Assembly (NCBI GenBank): GCA_964017195.1
Contig: OZ024894.1
Span: 5,606,347-5,670,346 of the forward strand
DNA from: Siderastrea radians
Lineage: Eukaryota > Cnidaria > Anthozoa > Scleractinia > Rhizangiidae
Length of the DNA: 64,000 nucleotides
Reading direction: 5' to 3'
Under the pieces are notes generated by a model. The model had not been told where the DNA came from. It saw nothing but the letters and a program-made list of their open reading frames with translations, and did no database searches. Every line of letters starts with the position of its first letter. Position 1 is the stretch's first letter. Below, piece after piece: positions 11,992 to 22,858 of the stretch. Both the position numbers and the translations under genes were made by a program.

Positions 11992-12335
11992 CTAGAGGTA
12001 ACAACATTCATATTCTTGAAAGATGAGGTCGCAATATTAAACATGACTGTTACGTCATAATATCATAATCCTCTTCAAATATCGAAAATTTTGAAAAGAG
12101 GTATCGATAAATATCGTAATCGTATCGGATTGATTTGAAAAAGTGATATTGGACCACTCTTATAGCCAAAATGACCTCATGGACGGCGAGACTGAGTAGA
12201 ACAGTGTTTTCTAATCGAGACAATTCTTTCATTATGAGCTGAGTGCTTTTACCTTATTAGGAGAATTTTTATTATTAAAGAAATTTTCTTGCTATCTATT
12301 TCGTGCGATTGCTCTATTGATCGGGTGTCTGTAAA

Positions 12336-12504
12336 ACCCGGAACACCCCGGAACACCCCGGAACACCCCGGAACACTCCCGGAACACCCCGGAACACCCC
12401 CGGAACAGCCCGGAACAGCCCGGAACAACCCCGGAACACCCCTGGAACATCCCATAATACCCCGGAACACCCTCGAAACAGCAAGGAACACCCCCGGAAC
12501 ACCA
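12336..12504 (+). repeat. 10-bp minisatellite (GGAACACCCC)n
   Basis: About 16 units of GGAACACCCC with small variants (extra C, CAGCC for CACCC). It lies directly at the right edge of duplication copy 1. A related cluster of TTCCGGGATGTTCCAG-like words is found near 16566-16600. Open frames through it on both strands are a by-product of the repeat. Confidence 0.9.
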
Positions 12505-13895
12505 AAAATAGTGGTCAGCGGTCAGACTGCTCACGAATTGACTAAGCCGAAGACCTCCGAAGATTCCCAATTCTTCATAAGACTTTTGCAGATCACCCTG
12601 AGATTTCCGAGCAAGAATGCCTCGGAATATTTTCGAAGCTTTTAAGAACAGCGAAAAAACCATTAATTAATGGGAAAAATATATCATGCATGTGACCTTC
12701 ATATCAATAACTTACGATTTTCAGTGATATGAAAATGTGACAGTTGAACTGTTAATTCTGCACTGATTTTTCTCGTGCGAGTTTTGCATTATCACGTTCA
12801 AAAAACAGGTGTGTCCTCAAGGACATAACAAAGCCAAATGATACAGTGTCACGCAATGCTATAAGGTCATTATTCCGAGGTCACACGATCGTCATCGTTT
12901 CATTTCCACAGGCGCATGGAAAATGTTTGGCCGCCGGTTCGTTACGCTGATATATACACCTGATTTAAAAAACCTCAGTTTATATTAATTTGAAGTATCA
13001 TACCGTAGTGCATGAGTGCTTCAGGAATGTTAAAATCCGAGAACGTTTTTCCATGTCCAATAAATTCCCATCTTGCAGCTTCCTCTTGTCATATTTGAAT
13101 GACAACGTTTTTGCAGCTAGGCCTGCATACATTTTTGATTAACAAAAGAGCGTAGCTCGGAAGATAAATGAGTAGGAGAAATGTGTGCCTGTAAAAAAGT
13201 ACTCACTATAATTTTGTAGAGGTATCCGAGGGCTTATAACGTAGGATGTCACAACGTAACCCGGGAGCAAAAGGATCGAACGAGTTTACACTCTTATAGC
13301 GAGAAAAGGAACAAGTATTTTATTTACTTTCACAAGATCTAGTTAGACTTCAAGAGAAAAAATTCGGTAACGAAAAAAGGAAAATATCAACGATGAGAGT
13401 ACATATCACATTTCCTTGAACATTACAAAGTTCGTGTGCTCCTTCTCAAAACTATTCAAACATTTTTCTAATTGGTCTTTAGAAGGAGCGGCGGTGTTTC
13501 TTTGCCCAGTTCGTACCGTATTAAACAGCAAGTGGGGCACTTATTGAGAAAATGCGGTAGTACTAGCTACATAAATTGAAAAGGAACAGCCTTTACGGAA
13601 ACAAAATAAATCCTATAGACGTTTAGCAGTCTGCAAAATCTGTTTTGTTTTGCGTGCAAAATCTGTCACGCAATGCCCAAGAGTAAGTTATCGCGACCGT
13701 GACGTGTTATATGGTGAATTGAATTGTTATTCGGAATGCCGAATAACATGCGCCTCATTTCCGGCGATTCCAAAAATATCTCAGATAACATTGAGGCCTT
13801 ATTTTGGGTTTCGAGAGAAGGTTTAATTGATATGAGAAAATTGAAGCATTTTCTCAGTCACGCATGTAGTAGTCTCCTATGGCGTTGCGTGACGA
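12505..13895. other. No gene seen
   Basis: AT-rich sequence without a supported exon or a repeat that I can name. Confidence 0.5.
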
Positions 13896-13898
13896 CCC

Positions 13899-14171
13899 TA
13901 AGGGCCTGGCTAAACTAGGAAATTGTTGCGGAAACATTGTTTTCAGACATGTTTCCTTGGGTGGCTTAACTGAGAAACATACGTTTCAGAAGGAAAATTT
14001 GCGTCTGTGAAGCAAATTAAAATGTTTTTGACTTGATTCAGAAACATTCCCTTGCTACTAAGACGCAAAATTTGCTTCCGCAACATATGTTTCTCGCGCG
14101 GCTAAACTGGGAAACATTTGCATCTGCAGCGATGTTTCCGCAACAATGTTTCCTAGTTTAGCCAGGCCCTT
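13899..14171. mobile_element. MITE with long terminal inverted repeats
   Basis: Left end GGGCCTGGCTAAACTAGGAA is answered at the right end by TTCCTAGTTTAGCCAGGCCC, with further inverted matches inside (TTGCGGAAACAT / ATGTTTCCGCAA). Just outside, GTAGTCTCCTA at about 13870 and TAGGAGACTAC at about 14185 form a second inverted pair, so this MITE appears nested in, or next to the ends of, another repeat. Non-coding. Confidence 0.75.
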
Positions 14172-14355
14172 TAAGAACGGCTGCGTAGGAGACTACGCAT
14201 CTAGTCACGCAGTTTCACTTTCCTGGCACGCTATTGAGTTTCCTGGTCTCACTTTTATTCGCTTGTTTAAGGACGTTTCGTGTTTAAGTTGATTTCCAAA
14301 GTAAAAGTGTGCAGGGATGAATAAACCTAAATTATAATAACCAAGAAAATAGAAG

Positions 14356-14581
14356 TCCACCCTACATTGAAGATCTTTTGTCAAACCAGCTGCTAATTAT
14401 TCTCTTTGCTCGTCTACACAATCTCGTCTGTTCATTCCGAAAGTCAGCTGTTCTACACTTGGGGATCGTGTCCTTTGCTCATGCTGCATCTATTTTATGG
14501 AACTCGTTGCCATTAACTATAAGAACAAGCAGCAGCCTCGCCATTTTTAAAAAGCAACTGAAAACAAAAGAGAGCTTTTAA
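14356..14581 (+). mobile_element. LINE 3' fragment (reverse transcriptase C-terminus)
   Basis: The open frame ends with the block HAASILWNSLPLTIRTSSSL followed by AIFKKQLK and a stop, the typical C-terminal end of non-LTR reverse transcriptase polyproteins of the CR1/L2/RTE-like groups (family knowledge: a W-N-S-L-P block followed by F-K-K-x-L-K). Only about 65 codons remain, so this is a 5'-truncated copy, the usual outcome of incomplete target-primed reverse transcription. The sequence after the stop is AT-rich. Confidence 0.75.
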
Positions 14582-15123
14582 TTTATGAATAATAATAACC
14601 TAATGTAAAACGCTTTAAATATGTTACTATTAGCTCTAAATAAATTGATTATTATTGTATTATCATTTTTATCGAGTGACCGAACAGTAACAATAACAAC
14701 AGAATACAAGTCATGCGGCGTCCATTCTTTAAAAAACATAATCATTACTAATTTAAAATTGGAAATGAATCCTAAGTTGTAATTGTTCACCCTTAGTGTT
14801 ATCCTAATTTTAAGAGTACTCATTCCATATACCTAGAACAAAAATTGGACCTTTGGTTATGGGCTCCTGCACATGCAAAACATGCATCAGTCATAGTTCG
14901 CTTTTTAGTCACTCCAAGCTTCAGACTCCAAGCTTTCTTATTTTTTGCGCGGTAATTTCTGTCAAAATTTGCAACCCCTTTTAGTATTTAGACCTAGCTG
15001 CTATCTCCTTCAGTTTATGGTGTATTTCAGCGACCCTTTAAAGACTAAGATAACAAATTTCCCTCCCTTTCTTAAGCTGCAACTAAAAAACAAAAAAAAA
15101 AAACGCTTTCGTTGAAGGTTTGC
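14582..15123. other. No gene seen
   Basis: AT-rich non-coding sequence, perhaps including the 3' UTR of the LINE fragment. Confidence 0.4.
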
Positions 15124-16130
15124 GTTTCAAGAGGGTGGTAAAGGGTTTTTTCGTGACCCGTGAAAGGCCCTTTTTATTTCCCGTGAATTGTGAAATGGCA
15201 AATTTTTTCCTCGTGAAACGTGATTTGGTTACAGAGCCGCGAACCGTAAATGACCTTTTTTTCTTTCATGAGAATTGTGAAATGTCTGTTTATTTTTATC
15301 CTGAAAGGCGCCTATAAACCATGATTCTCTTTTTCTTGCAAAAAATTCTATAGTAAGCATGTTTAAAAAACAAGACTACGTATGGTAAACTGCGCGACCA
15401 GTGCAAGATTGTGACTGATCGTCATTCTGGACACCAGGTCGCTCTACTCATTCCACCGTTTATCTTGGTTTTCTTGGTGATCATTGTGGAAGCGTATCTG
15501 GATGGTCACAAGGTTTTACCTCGTATCATAGTTTTGTTTAGTTGATATAAAGTACATGATAACAAGAAGCCTTGGTGCAGAAAGAAAAGTCTAGATTCCT
15601 GTTGTCGTGCAAAGCGCAAAAAAAACCTGTAAACATTCAAGAAAGACGTTTTGGAGTTTGGTGGAAAAAAGTGTCTGGCGGAAGAGAAGGATGTCGGAAA
15701 CACCATAGACTGCTCCTTCATGAGAACATTCCGACAACTGTCTTAAAACAAGTTGAAAAAACGATTTGGGGTGGGGGCACAGATTTAGTACACAATCTGC
15801 GACCCCCCAAAATAAATATGTCACGCATATGAAGTTGATCAAATATGTCACACATATGCTACACCTTAGTCATGCCTTACAAAAAACGAGCTTGTTTTAC
15901 AATTTAAGTTCGCACAGTGCTGCTCACTAGTTTAGCTTTAAAAAAAATTACCTTGAGTGGACGGTCGGTGAGGACAACAAAAAAACCTGTACTTTGGATG
16001 TTATTTATCAAAAAGTAAGGAATTTTTTTATCGTGAAATGGCCATTTTATTTCCCGTGAAAAGTGAAATGGCCATTTTATTTTTCGTGAAACGTGATCCA
16101 GGCCCCCCCTTTACCACCCTCTTTCAAACT
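15124..16130. mobile_element. Non-autonomous DNA element, about 1 kb
   Basis: Terminal inverted repeats: TTTCAAGAGGGTGGTAAAGGG at the left edge and CCCTTTACCACCCTCTTTC at the right edge. Next to both ends are repeated phrases of the type TTCCCGTGAAACGTGA and GTGAAATGGCCATTTTATTT, so the subterminal regions are internally repetitive. No transposase could be read inside. Confidence 0.65.
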
Positions 16131-18200
16131 GAAATATATCCGACACAAAAACTATATCAGTTTTTTTAGTTTATTTATTATTTTTATTAATTTATTCTTC
16201 TTGTCTTTGTCTTTTCTCCGCTGTAATGTTGAGTTAATTTAATGTAGTTTTACTTTTGTTCAGTCCAAGTTTTTCTGCAGATCCAGATCATTGCCACAGA
16301 TCTGGTAACTCTCACTGGTTACTATGTGGTTTAATCCATATATATTTTTTTAATTCAGGGGAAGGCAAAGAAACCATCACGATAGAAAATCACGTGATAA
16401 AATTGGCGGGAAAGAGATGTTTTTTGTACTACTGTTATACATTTCTTAAAATTTGGGCTTTTTTACTGTTTGTTTGTTTGTTTGTTTGTTCGTGTTTTGG
16501 TTGTTTGGATAATCGCTTTCTTTCTTTCTATTTTTTTTTTCATTTATTTTTGTGATATTTGCCCTGTTCCGGGATGTTCCAGAATGTTCCATGTTCCGGG
16601 TTTTGTTAACGCCCGATAAAAGGGGTGTAAAATGAGAATTTTTGTGGGATTTACACTAAAAAAAGAAAGAAAAAACATGCGTAAACGGCTGCTTACGCGA
16701 TCATTTTCCCACGTAAAAGAAAGGTGTTTAGCTGTAGATTTGCTTTGCAGTCGGGCAGATCTATAATAACCTCTTGGAGAAAGGAGACAAAACCAGAGTA
16801 AACGAACTGAAAATGGTTTGTTATCGTCGGGAATTCGCTTGCCACCAGAAATCGAAATCACTGACAAACGCCTAATCACTAAGTGTTCAGTTCGTAGCTT
16901 ACAGTCGAAGAATCTCCGTGATTTAGAAAAGTCTCTGTGGCTAAACGTCTAGAGCAAGCTCTCTCTATTTTGCCTTCTTAGCGCCCCCACCCCCGAGAGA
17001 ACTTACTTGCAGGCCAAACGTCTCGGAACTGAGGAAACGTCGATTCCAGGGCTGTTCCCTTCATTCCGATCGAGATTGGGAAAAGTAGGCTATTGCAACG
17101 GCCGCAGAGGAAGAAATTATGCAATCAGTTAGCTTGTTAAAAAAATTGCCACGCTATACCATACGGATCTCAACCATTATAGCTTTATATGTCAGTTGTT
17201 TCCAGCAGGCAGTTGGTTTTTCCAATTTAGGGAAAGCTGGAGCCTGGATAAAGAAAGAAAGAGAGAAAAAAAAGTAGAAATAAAGGATATATTTCGGCCG
17301 GCAAACTTAAAAGCTTTCAATAAAATCGTTAAAAACTAAAGCCCTCGCGGCTAATACGGTTCAGCCAGTTTTAATTACCCGAAAAAGATATTGAGAAAAA
17401 GGAAGAAAAACTGCATTCGCAGAATATAAGGGTGGTATGGGAAAGACAAAATGGATTGCACTTAAAATAAATAGGTTTTTAATCCTACTGAGGGATGCTG
17501 AGTGAGATTTTTAGACAGCTCTGTGGTTCCAGCGGGACTTCCTGATGTTTGCCGAACAGTAGAGAAAGACTCAACAGCGAAAAGTATACAATATTGTATC
17601 CGTTTCTTCCTGTGTTGCAACCTTTTTTAAAAATATATCGGGCAATTGACAATTTCCTGCTAATTCACACCACTGAAACAGAGACCATATTGCGCGTTTA
17701 ATTAAAATCCGTCCTTTATTTGAAGCTATTAATATTTTGCTTGAATAGTCCATCGCTTTTGGAAATGGTGGTATTTATTTTAAGACTTAAAAGCAGGTGC
17801 AGTGATAGAATCATTTTCGCCGCAATTTACAACACGCAAAATATTTTTTGTTCAAATACTACCCATTCCATGTTCAAGAGAAGCCGTAAATTATACCTTT
17901 CTCTCGAGAATCTGAAAGCATGAAGTGGTTTGTGCATAAATTATACCAGTTTTAGACTACGGTTTTGTCAGTGTATTATTGTGAGTCTCACGATATATAA
18001 TCAGTATAATCGGTCTTACACAATCACTTATAGCGGTCAACAACAGTCATAAACACCATCTGAAGGTAAGTATACCTAGTCAGGCTTCATATGTAAGTTG
18101 TCTAAAGTGGAAGTAGTCTTGTGATACTAGCTAGAGACCCAGAGAGATGTATATTTCTAGTTTGAGCGCCTATAGAGATCAACCTAGTCTCTTCAAATTA
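16131..18200. other. No gene seen
   Basis: AT-rich sequence with short homopolymer runs (TTTG repeats near 16470-16490) and the GTTCC-rich patch near 16566-16600. No supported exon. Confidence 0.45.
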
Positions 18201-18207
18201 CTATGTG

Positions 18208-18325
18208 TACCGTATTTTCTCGATTAAACGGCGACCCACGAATATTAAACACCGGGCTCATTAGGTCAAGTTTTTAATAAACGCCCTCTTTTAGTCCAAA
18301 GTGCTGCCCTTTATTTATAGCCTTC
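18208..18325. mobile_element. Probable DNA-transposon terminal fragment
   Basis: The phrase CCGTATTTTCTCGATTAAAC, with later AATAAACGCCCTC, resembles the ends of DNA elements that are common in invertebrate genomes; similar AATAAACGCC words occur at about 10046 and 32056. No partner terminal repeat was located, so this rests on recognition alone. Confidence 0.3.
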
Positions 18326-18390
18326 TCGCCTTTTCCACGTTCGCATTGCTGATCGTTTCTTTTTCGCGCGCTACATACTCACTTCCTTAC

Positions 18391-18597
18391 CCAGTTCATG
18401 TTGTACGAATCTGTGTTGGATATGTTGAGATGAATATGCACCTCGTTAGTTATTTCGTCACCTGGGGACGACGTTGAGTCGGCTTTAGATCTTGCGTCTC
18501 TGGCCTTCTTTTCTTCTGGAGACTTGACTTCGATGTCAGATACACTCGAATCACTCCCACGCCCTTTTCTTTTTAGTTGTAGAATATTATCAGCCAT
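18391..18597 (-). CDS. Candidate first exon, 69 codons, unknown
   Basis: Starts MADNILQLKRKGRGSDSS and ends NTDSYNMNW at a good 5' splice site (TGG then GTAAGGAAG). The exon is exactly 69 codons, phase 0. It is rich in charged and Ser residues (SDIEVKSPEEKKARDARSKA), suggesting a disordered, possibly nuclear N-terminus. Such MADN-type starts also resemble ORF1 leaders of some invertebrate LINEs, so it could be transposon-derived. No next exon was identified. A poly-T/poly-A tract lies just upstream. Confidence 0.3.
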
Positions 18598-19091
18598 AAA
18601 AACGTCAACAAAAAAAAAAAACAAAAACAAAAAAAACATTCAATACACGGAGAGCTACCGAACGCACGACTATCCGATTAGCATGCCTTGACCCAGTCCC
18701 ACCTCGTTAATTATAACAACCTCATATCCCATAAGTGCGAGTGGAATAATTGTTAAATTTAATTTCCATTTTCCTTTCCCGATTCTGGAATCATTGCTCA
18801 ACTGATTTGGACTACGGACATTTTTTGCTTTGCTGCGAAAACTTTTGAATGCTGCCGCAGTTGATATGGCATCCATTTTCCTTATAAGGCCTTTTCTAAG
18901 TATGGAATCGTCAATAAACCTAGTAGGGCAAGCTTACACTGTATTCTGTTTCATAGTTATACTTAGTTGTTATTAGTTTATTGTAATTGTCTTTGAAATG
19001 TCCCTTCAAGGGAAGTTAATAATTTGATCTTCCCTATCAGGTTTAGGCCACAAGACCTCAATCAACGGAAATTAAAGGATCCGCTACCACG

Positions 19092-20096
19092 ATGAACAAT
19101 GTAATTAACAGTAGTGATGTAACTGCCATGAGAATGGCACACGAATTTGCGCAAAGGGAGACCCTACAAGCTATGATGGAAAGCTTTCCCTTGGTTATAG
19201 TGATGCTGTCTGCATTTCTGGGCAATTCTCTGGTTCTGTGGGCAGTAAAGTGCAATCCACGACTGCGCACAACGCTTAATTACTACGTCGCAGCCTTGGC
19301 AAGTACCGATTTGCTCATGGCAATCCTTGCAATGCCGCTGTCCCTAAGCGTGTTGATCGTGGGCCGCTGGCCTTTCAATGAAGCTTCGTGTGCTTATCAT
19401 GGATACATAATGACAACTCTAGGATCAGCCTCTCTTTTCATTCTAACGTTAACAGCTGTTAACCGATATTTTAAGGTAGTGCGGCCAAACCAATACCGAA
19501 CCTATTTCAAAGTGAAAGCTGTTTTGAGCTCCTTGGTTGTCACTTGGCTCGTCGCTATAGCGTGGCCAGTGTATTTTGTGGTAAAAGGACTAATCCGCTA
19601 CCACCCAGGAAAATTTTGTTGCATTTACGACCTTGATCTAGTCAGCTAAGGAGAAGGACTTGCTTTAAACATCGCAATGGCCGTCTTTACCTTTGATATC
19701 ATGACCTTCAGCTACTTTAAAATCTTTTTAACAGTTAGAAAGCACAATGCAAACTTGGGAAAGAACAACACTTCTGCTCGGATTTCTGCGAAAGATTTAA
19801 ACGTCACCAAATTACTATTTGCTGTTGTTATTGTTTACGTATTGTGTTGGCTTCCACTGCTAATTGTTGACACCACAGAGCTGTTTACTGGTCCTTACGT
19901 TTTCCCTCGCCAAGTTTACCAGCTCTATTCTTACATGGTTGGAGTCAATAGCGCTATTAATCCCGTCCTGTATGGATTTTTCAATCGCGAGTTTAAAATG
20001 GAATTCAAAAGGATTCTCAAGATTGGCGAGAACTCGAATTCAGTAAGGCCGCTATCAAAAATAATGCAATCTCAATCGCGGAAAAATGAAACATAG
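19092..20096 (+). pseudogene. Melatonin-receptor-like class A GPCR with one in-frame stop
   Basis: Seven-transmembrane receptor of about 334 codons in one frame, interrupted only by TAA at 19647-19649 (codon 186). Diagnostic positions are present: Asn45 in GNS (TM1), Asp73 in STDLL (TM2), Cys100 at the top of TM3 and Cys176/177 in the second loop for the disulphide, NRY at 124-126 in place of DRY (as in melatonin receptors), Trp152 (TM4), CWLP in TM6 and NPVLY in TM7. The stop falls in the second extracellular loop; by alignment with the neighbouring receptor it replaces a Leu (Leu187 there), and TTA to TAA is a single change. Everything downstream remains open, so the lesion is recent, polymorphic, or a sequencing error. 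The ligand cannot be inferred. Confidence 0.85.
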
Positions 20097-21343
20097 GTGT
20101 ACGTTCTTGTGCACAAGGAAACGTTATCTTATACAAGACCAATATCTGGATTATCGAGATACAGATCGTGAGAATTAAGAAAATGATCACCAAAAAGAAA
20201 TGTTTCGATACTTGAGCAAATTCGTCCAACGTGTCTCAAGAGAAACACTCAAGAGAAATATATGAAGGCCACTGATGGAGAACGTACACGTTGATCAGGG
20301 GGCTTAAAGTTCGCCGGGTAAAGAGGAATTAAGGTTAAGAAGGGAGCTTATTAGATAAGTTGTATCTTTTACAGAGCTATGTGTCGTACAGTATCTACAT
20401 GTACAAAGTTTTGTGATTAATTTTTGAGAACTTTTTAACGTTTTTGACAATTTTTCATGGCCTCCATGTCAACCGGCTAATTAAAATGAAAGAACTGTGA
20501 GGGGCGGAGCTTGTCAAGTTTCACGCATGCGCTTGCGACTCCTCTTCTCAATAGTTCTTAAGTTTAATTGATCAGATGAAACGGAAGCTATTAAAACTGA
20601 CTTGTCAAAAATACATCAAAAGCTGCAAAAAAAACAAACCAGAAACTTCCCAGGAATTTCCAAGGAATATGTAAATTAGCTTGGAGCGCATGCCATGATA
20701 GCAGCCTTGGCGACTAAGGATTTACATTGGACCTCATAACCTATATATCAAATTTCTCAGAATAAAATCGCCTTTTCAATAAAATACTTTAACGCAGCAG
20801 TTACTTCTCCGACGGTGGCTTTTTTCACGTCCGTTTACATGCTATACGTGCTTAAATTACCCAGAATTTTGACCTAGGGTCCACAGGGCCTCAATTGACG
20901 TCTTCAGAGAGCACCTTTGGGTCCCAGGTCTCGATGGTACGATACAAACACCAATAAGTGGTAACAACATATAGCGCACAGAAGATGACAACAAGGGTTT
21001 GAGTTCCATATATTCTTTTTACTTTTCAAAAGGCGGAAAGCAGCTGTAGTTATTCCCGCAGAAAAAAACAGCTCTCAGGAAATGTCATTAGCTAAATAGC
21101 AGTCGGCCTGATTTTCCATAATTACAATTCGTTAGACGAAGAAATGAGTTTCAAATTTGCAGCGTGAGCTGTTGGTAAAACATGGCAGTAATGGTGATGG
21201 TGAACATACCCTTTTGAAGCCCTTTTATGATACATAGACTTCAATACCCCTACTTAAAGTACTAACCTATGAAACAGGTGACCATCCGCTGATCATGGAG
21301 TTCGCGGACTCTGAGAACGCTACTGATCGACCCCCTTAAATAA
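20097..21343. other. No gene seen
   Basis: Downstream flank of the first receptor; AT-rich, no supported exon. It may hold the 3' UTR. Confidence 0.45.
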
Positions 21344-21347
21344 TTAA

Positions 21348-22854
21348 GGAGGCTCGCAACAGTTTTTTTGGCCTTGGAGTGTATCTTTTGAAGTCAAAAT
21401 TTCGCATAGAAGGTAAACTTCGATTTCCTTGATACTACACCACCTTTTAAACAAACGATCAAAGTTTATTTTCTCATTGGTTTCCTAGCAACAGCTGTCA
21501 CCATAGCAACGGTAATGGACAACCCCTCATTTTAAATAATGTCGAATATCTCGAAAACTAGTCAGACACTTTATGACGAAACTTGAACTATTTGAACTAC
21601 TCAACCTACACAACTTGTATGCGAAATTAGGGAAAAATCTGTAAGAGCGTTTTTACGTAAATCATGATTCGTTTTTTACGGGCTGATTTTGGTCATACCT
21701 GCAATTTTCTCCAATATTTCAAGAAAGATAAAACTTAACACTTTCTCTTTTCAGTTGAAGGATCTTTTATGATATCAAAACATTCTTAATGTACATTGAG
21801 CTTCCTAGGTGGCTGCGATTTTAAGATATTTATATTTAAAAACTGCTAAAATGCAGCACAAATCAGCCAAAAAGTCCGTAATTTGCATAAATAGAAATAT
21901 TTCTAAACTGCCCTTACAGATTTTTCTCTTAAATTGATTGACGTTAGAATAATAAAACTTTTTGATGTTCCAGCAAGTTTTAGGCTGAATAAACATTTTG
22001 TTTATTAGATAAGAAGGCTGAATCTCGGTCAGGTTTCAGTCGTTATTAACTTTCAACGAACAACAGTATTATTTTGTTTTTCCTGGTCTATTTCTCGGTT
22101 ATTCACGTGCAATGAATATTTATACACGCTGCGCTTGTGTCCTCTCGTGCATTTATAATTCCTTCTCTTGACCAAGATCCAGCCTTCTTATCTAATAACA
22201 GAAATGTTTATTCAGCCTAAAACTTGCTGGAAACATCAAAAAGAATTATTATTCTAACGTCAATCAATTTAAGAGAAAAATCTGTAAGGGCAGTTTAGAA
22301 ATATTTCTATTTATGCAAATTACGGACTTTTTGGCTGATTTGTGCTGCATTTTAGCAGTTTTTAAATATAAATATCTTAAAATCGCAGCCACCTAGGAAG
22401 CTCAATGTACATTAAGAATGTTTTGATATCATAAAAGGTCCTTCAACTGAAAAGAGAAAGTGTTAAGTTTTATCTTTCTTGAAATATTGGAGAAAATTTC
22501 AGGAATGACCAAAATCAGCCCGTAAAAAACGAATCATGATTTACGTGAAAACGCTCTTACAGATTTTTCCCTTAATTTCGCATACAAGTTGTGTAGGTTG
22601 AGTAGTTCAAACAGTTCAAGTTTCGTCGTAAAGTGTCTGACTAGTTTTCGAGATATTCGACATTATTTAAAATGAGGGGTTGTCCATTACCGTTGCTATA
22701 GTGACAGCTATTGCTAGGAAACCAGTGAGAAAATAAACATTGATCATTTGTTGAAAAGGTGGTGTAGTATCAAGGAAATCGAAGCTTATCTTTTTTGCGA
22801 AATTTTGACTTCAAAAGATACACTCCAAGGCCAAAAAAACTGTTGCGAGCCTCC
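21348..22854. mobile_element. 1.5-kb fold-back element flanked by TTAA
   Basis: Two arms of about 680 bp (21348 to about 22030 and about 22172 to 22854) are near-perfect reverse complements, separated by a unique centre of about 140 bp. The left end reads GGAGGCTCGCAACAG and the right end CTGTTGCGAGCCTCC. Both ends abut TTAA (21344-21347 and 22855-22858), which matches the target-site duplication of piggyBac-type elements, although a 4-bp match alone is weak. No transposase is encoded; open frames in the arms are mirror images of each other (for example 21805-21996). It is probably a non-autonomous element; a transcript would fold into a very long hairpin. Confidence 0.88.
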
Positions 22855-22858
22855 TTAA

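Larger units (their letters stand above)
7405..12318. repeat. Segmental duplication, copy 1
   Basis: This block is collinear with 29785-34920, same orientation. Similarity is patchy at the left end (around 7440-7560 versus 29820-29920) and very high at the right end (11080-12318 versus 33630-34920), where long runs are identical. Shared content includes a SINE, the PLAT exons and long non-coding stretches. The match stops abruptly at about 12318, where a 10-bp minisatellite begins in copy 1 and unrelated sequence begins in copy 2. Differences include a retroposon present only here (8190-8484) and a MITE present only in copy 2. Confidence 0.93.

Noticed and set aside
12249..12663. Repeat-rich frames with Pro-Glu-His-Pro-Gly-Thr or Val-Phe-Arg-Gly
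   Set aside because: Translation of the GGAACACCCC minisatellite.
18670..18876. 68-codon minus frame starting MDAISTAAAFKSF
   Set aside because: Reasonable N-terminal composition but no splice donor or homologous partner could be found, so it was not listed as a gene.
21805..22393. Mirror-image open frames containing FLADLCCILAVFKYKYLKI
   Set aside because: They are the two arms of the inverted repeat read on opposite strands; no start context or domain.
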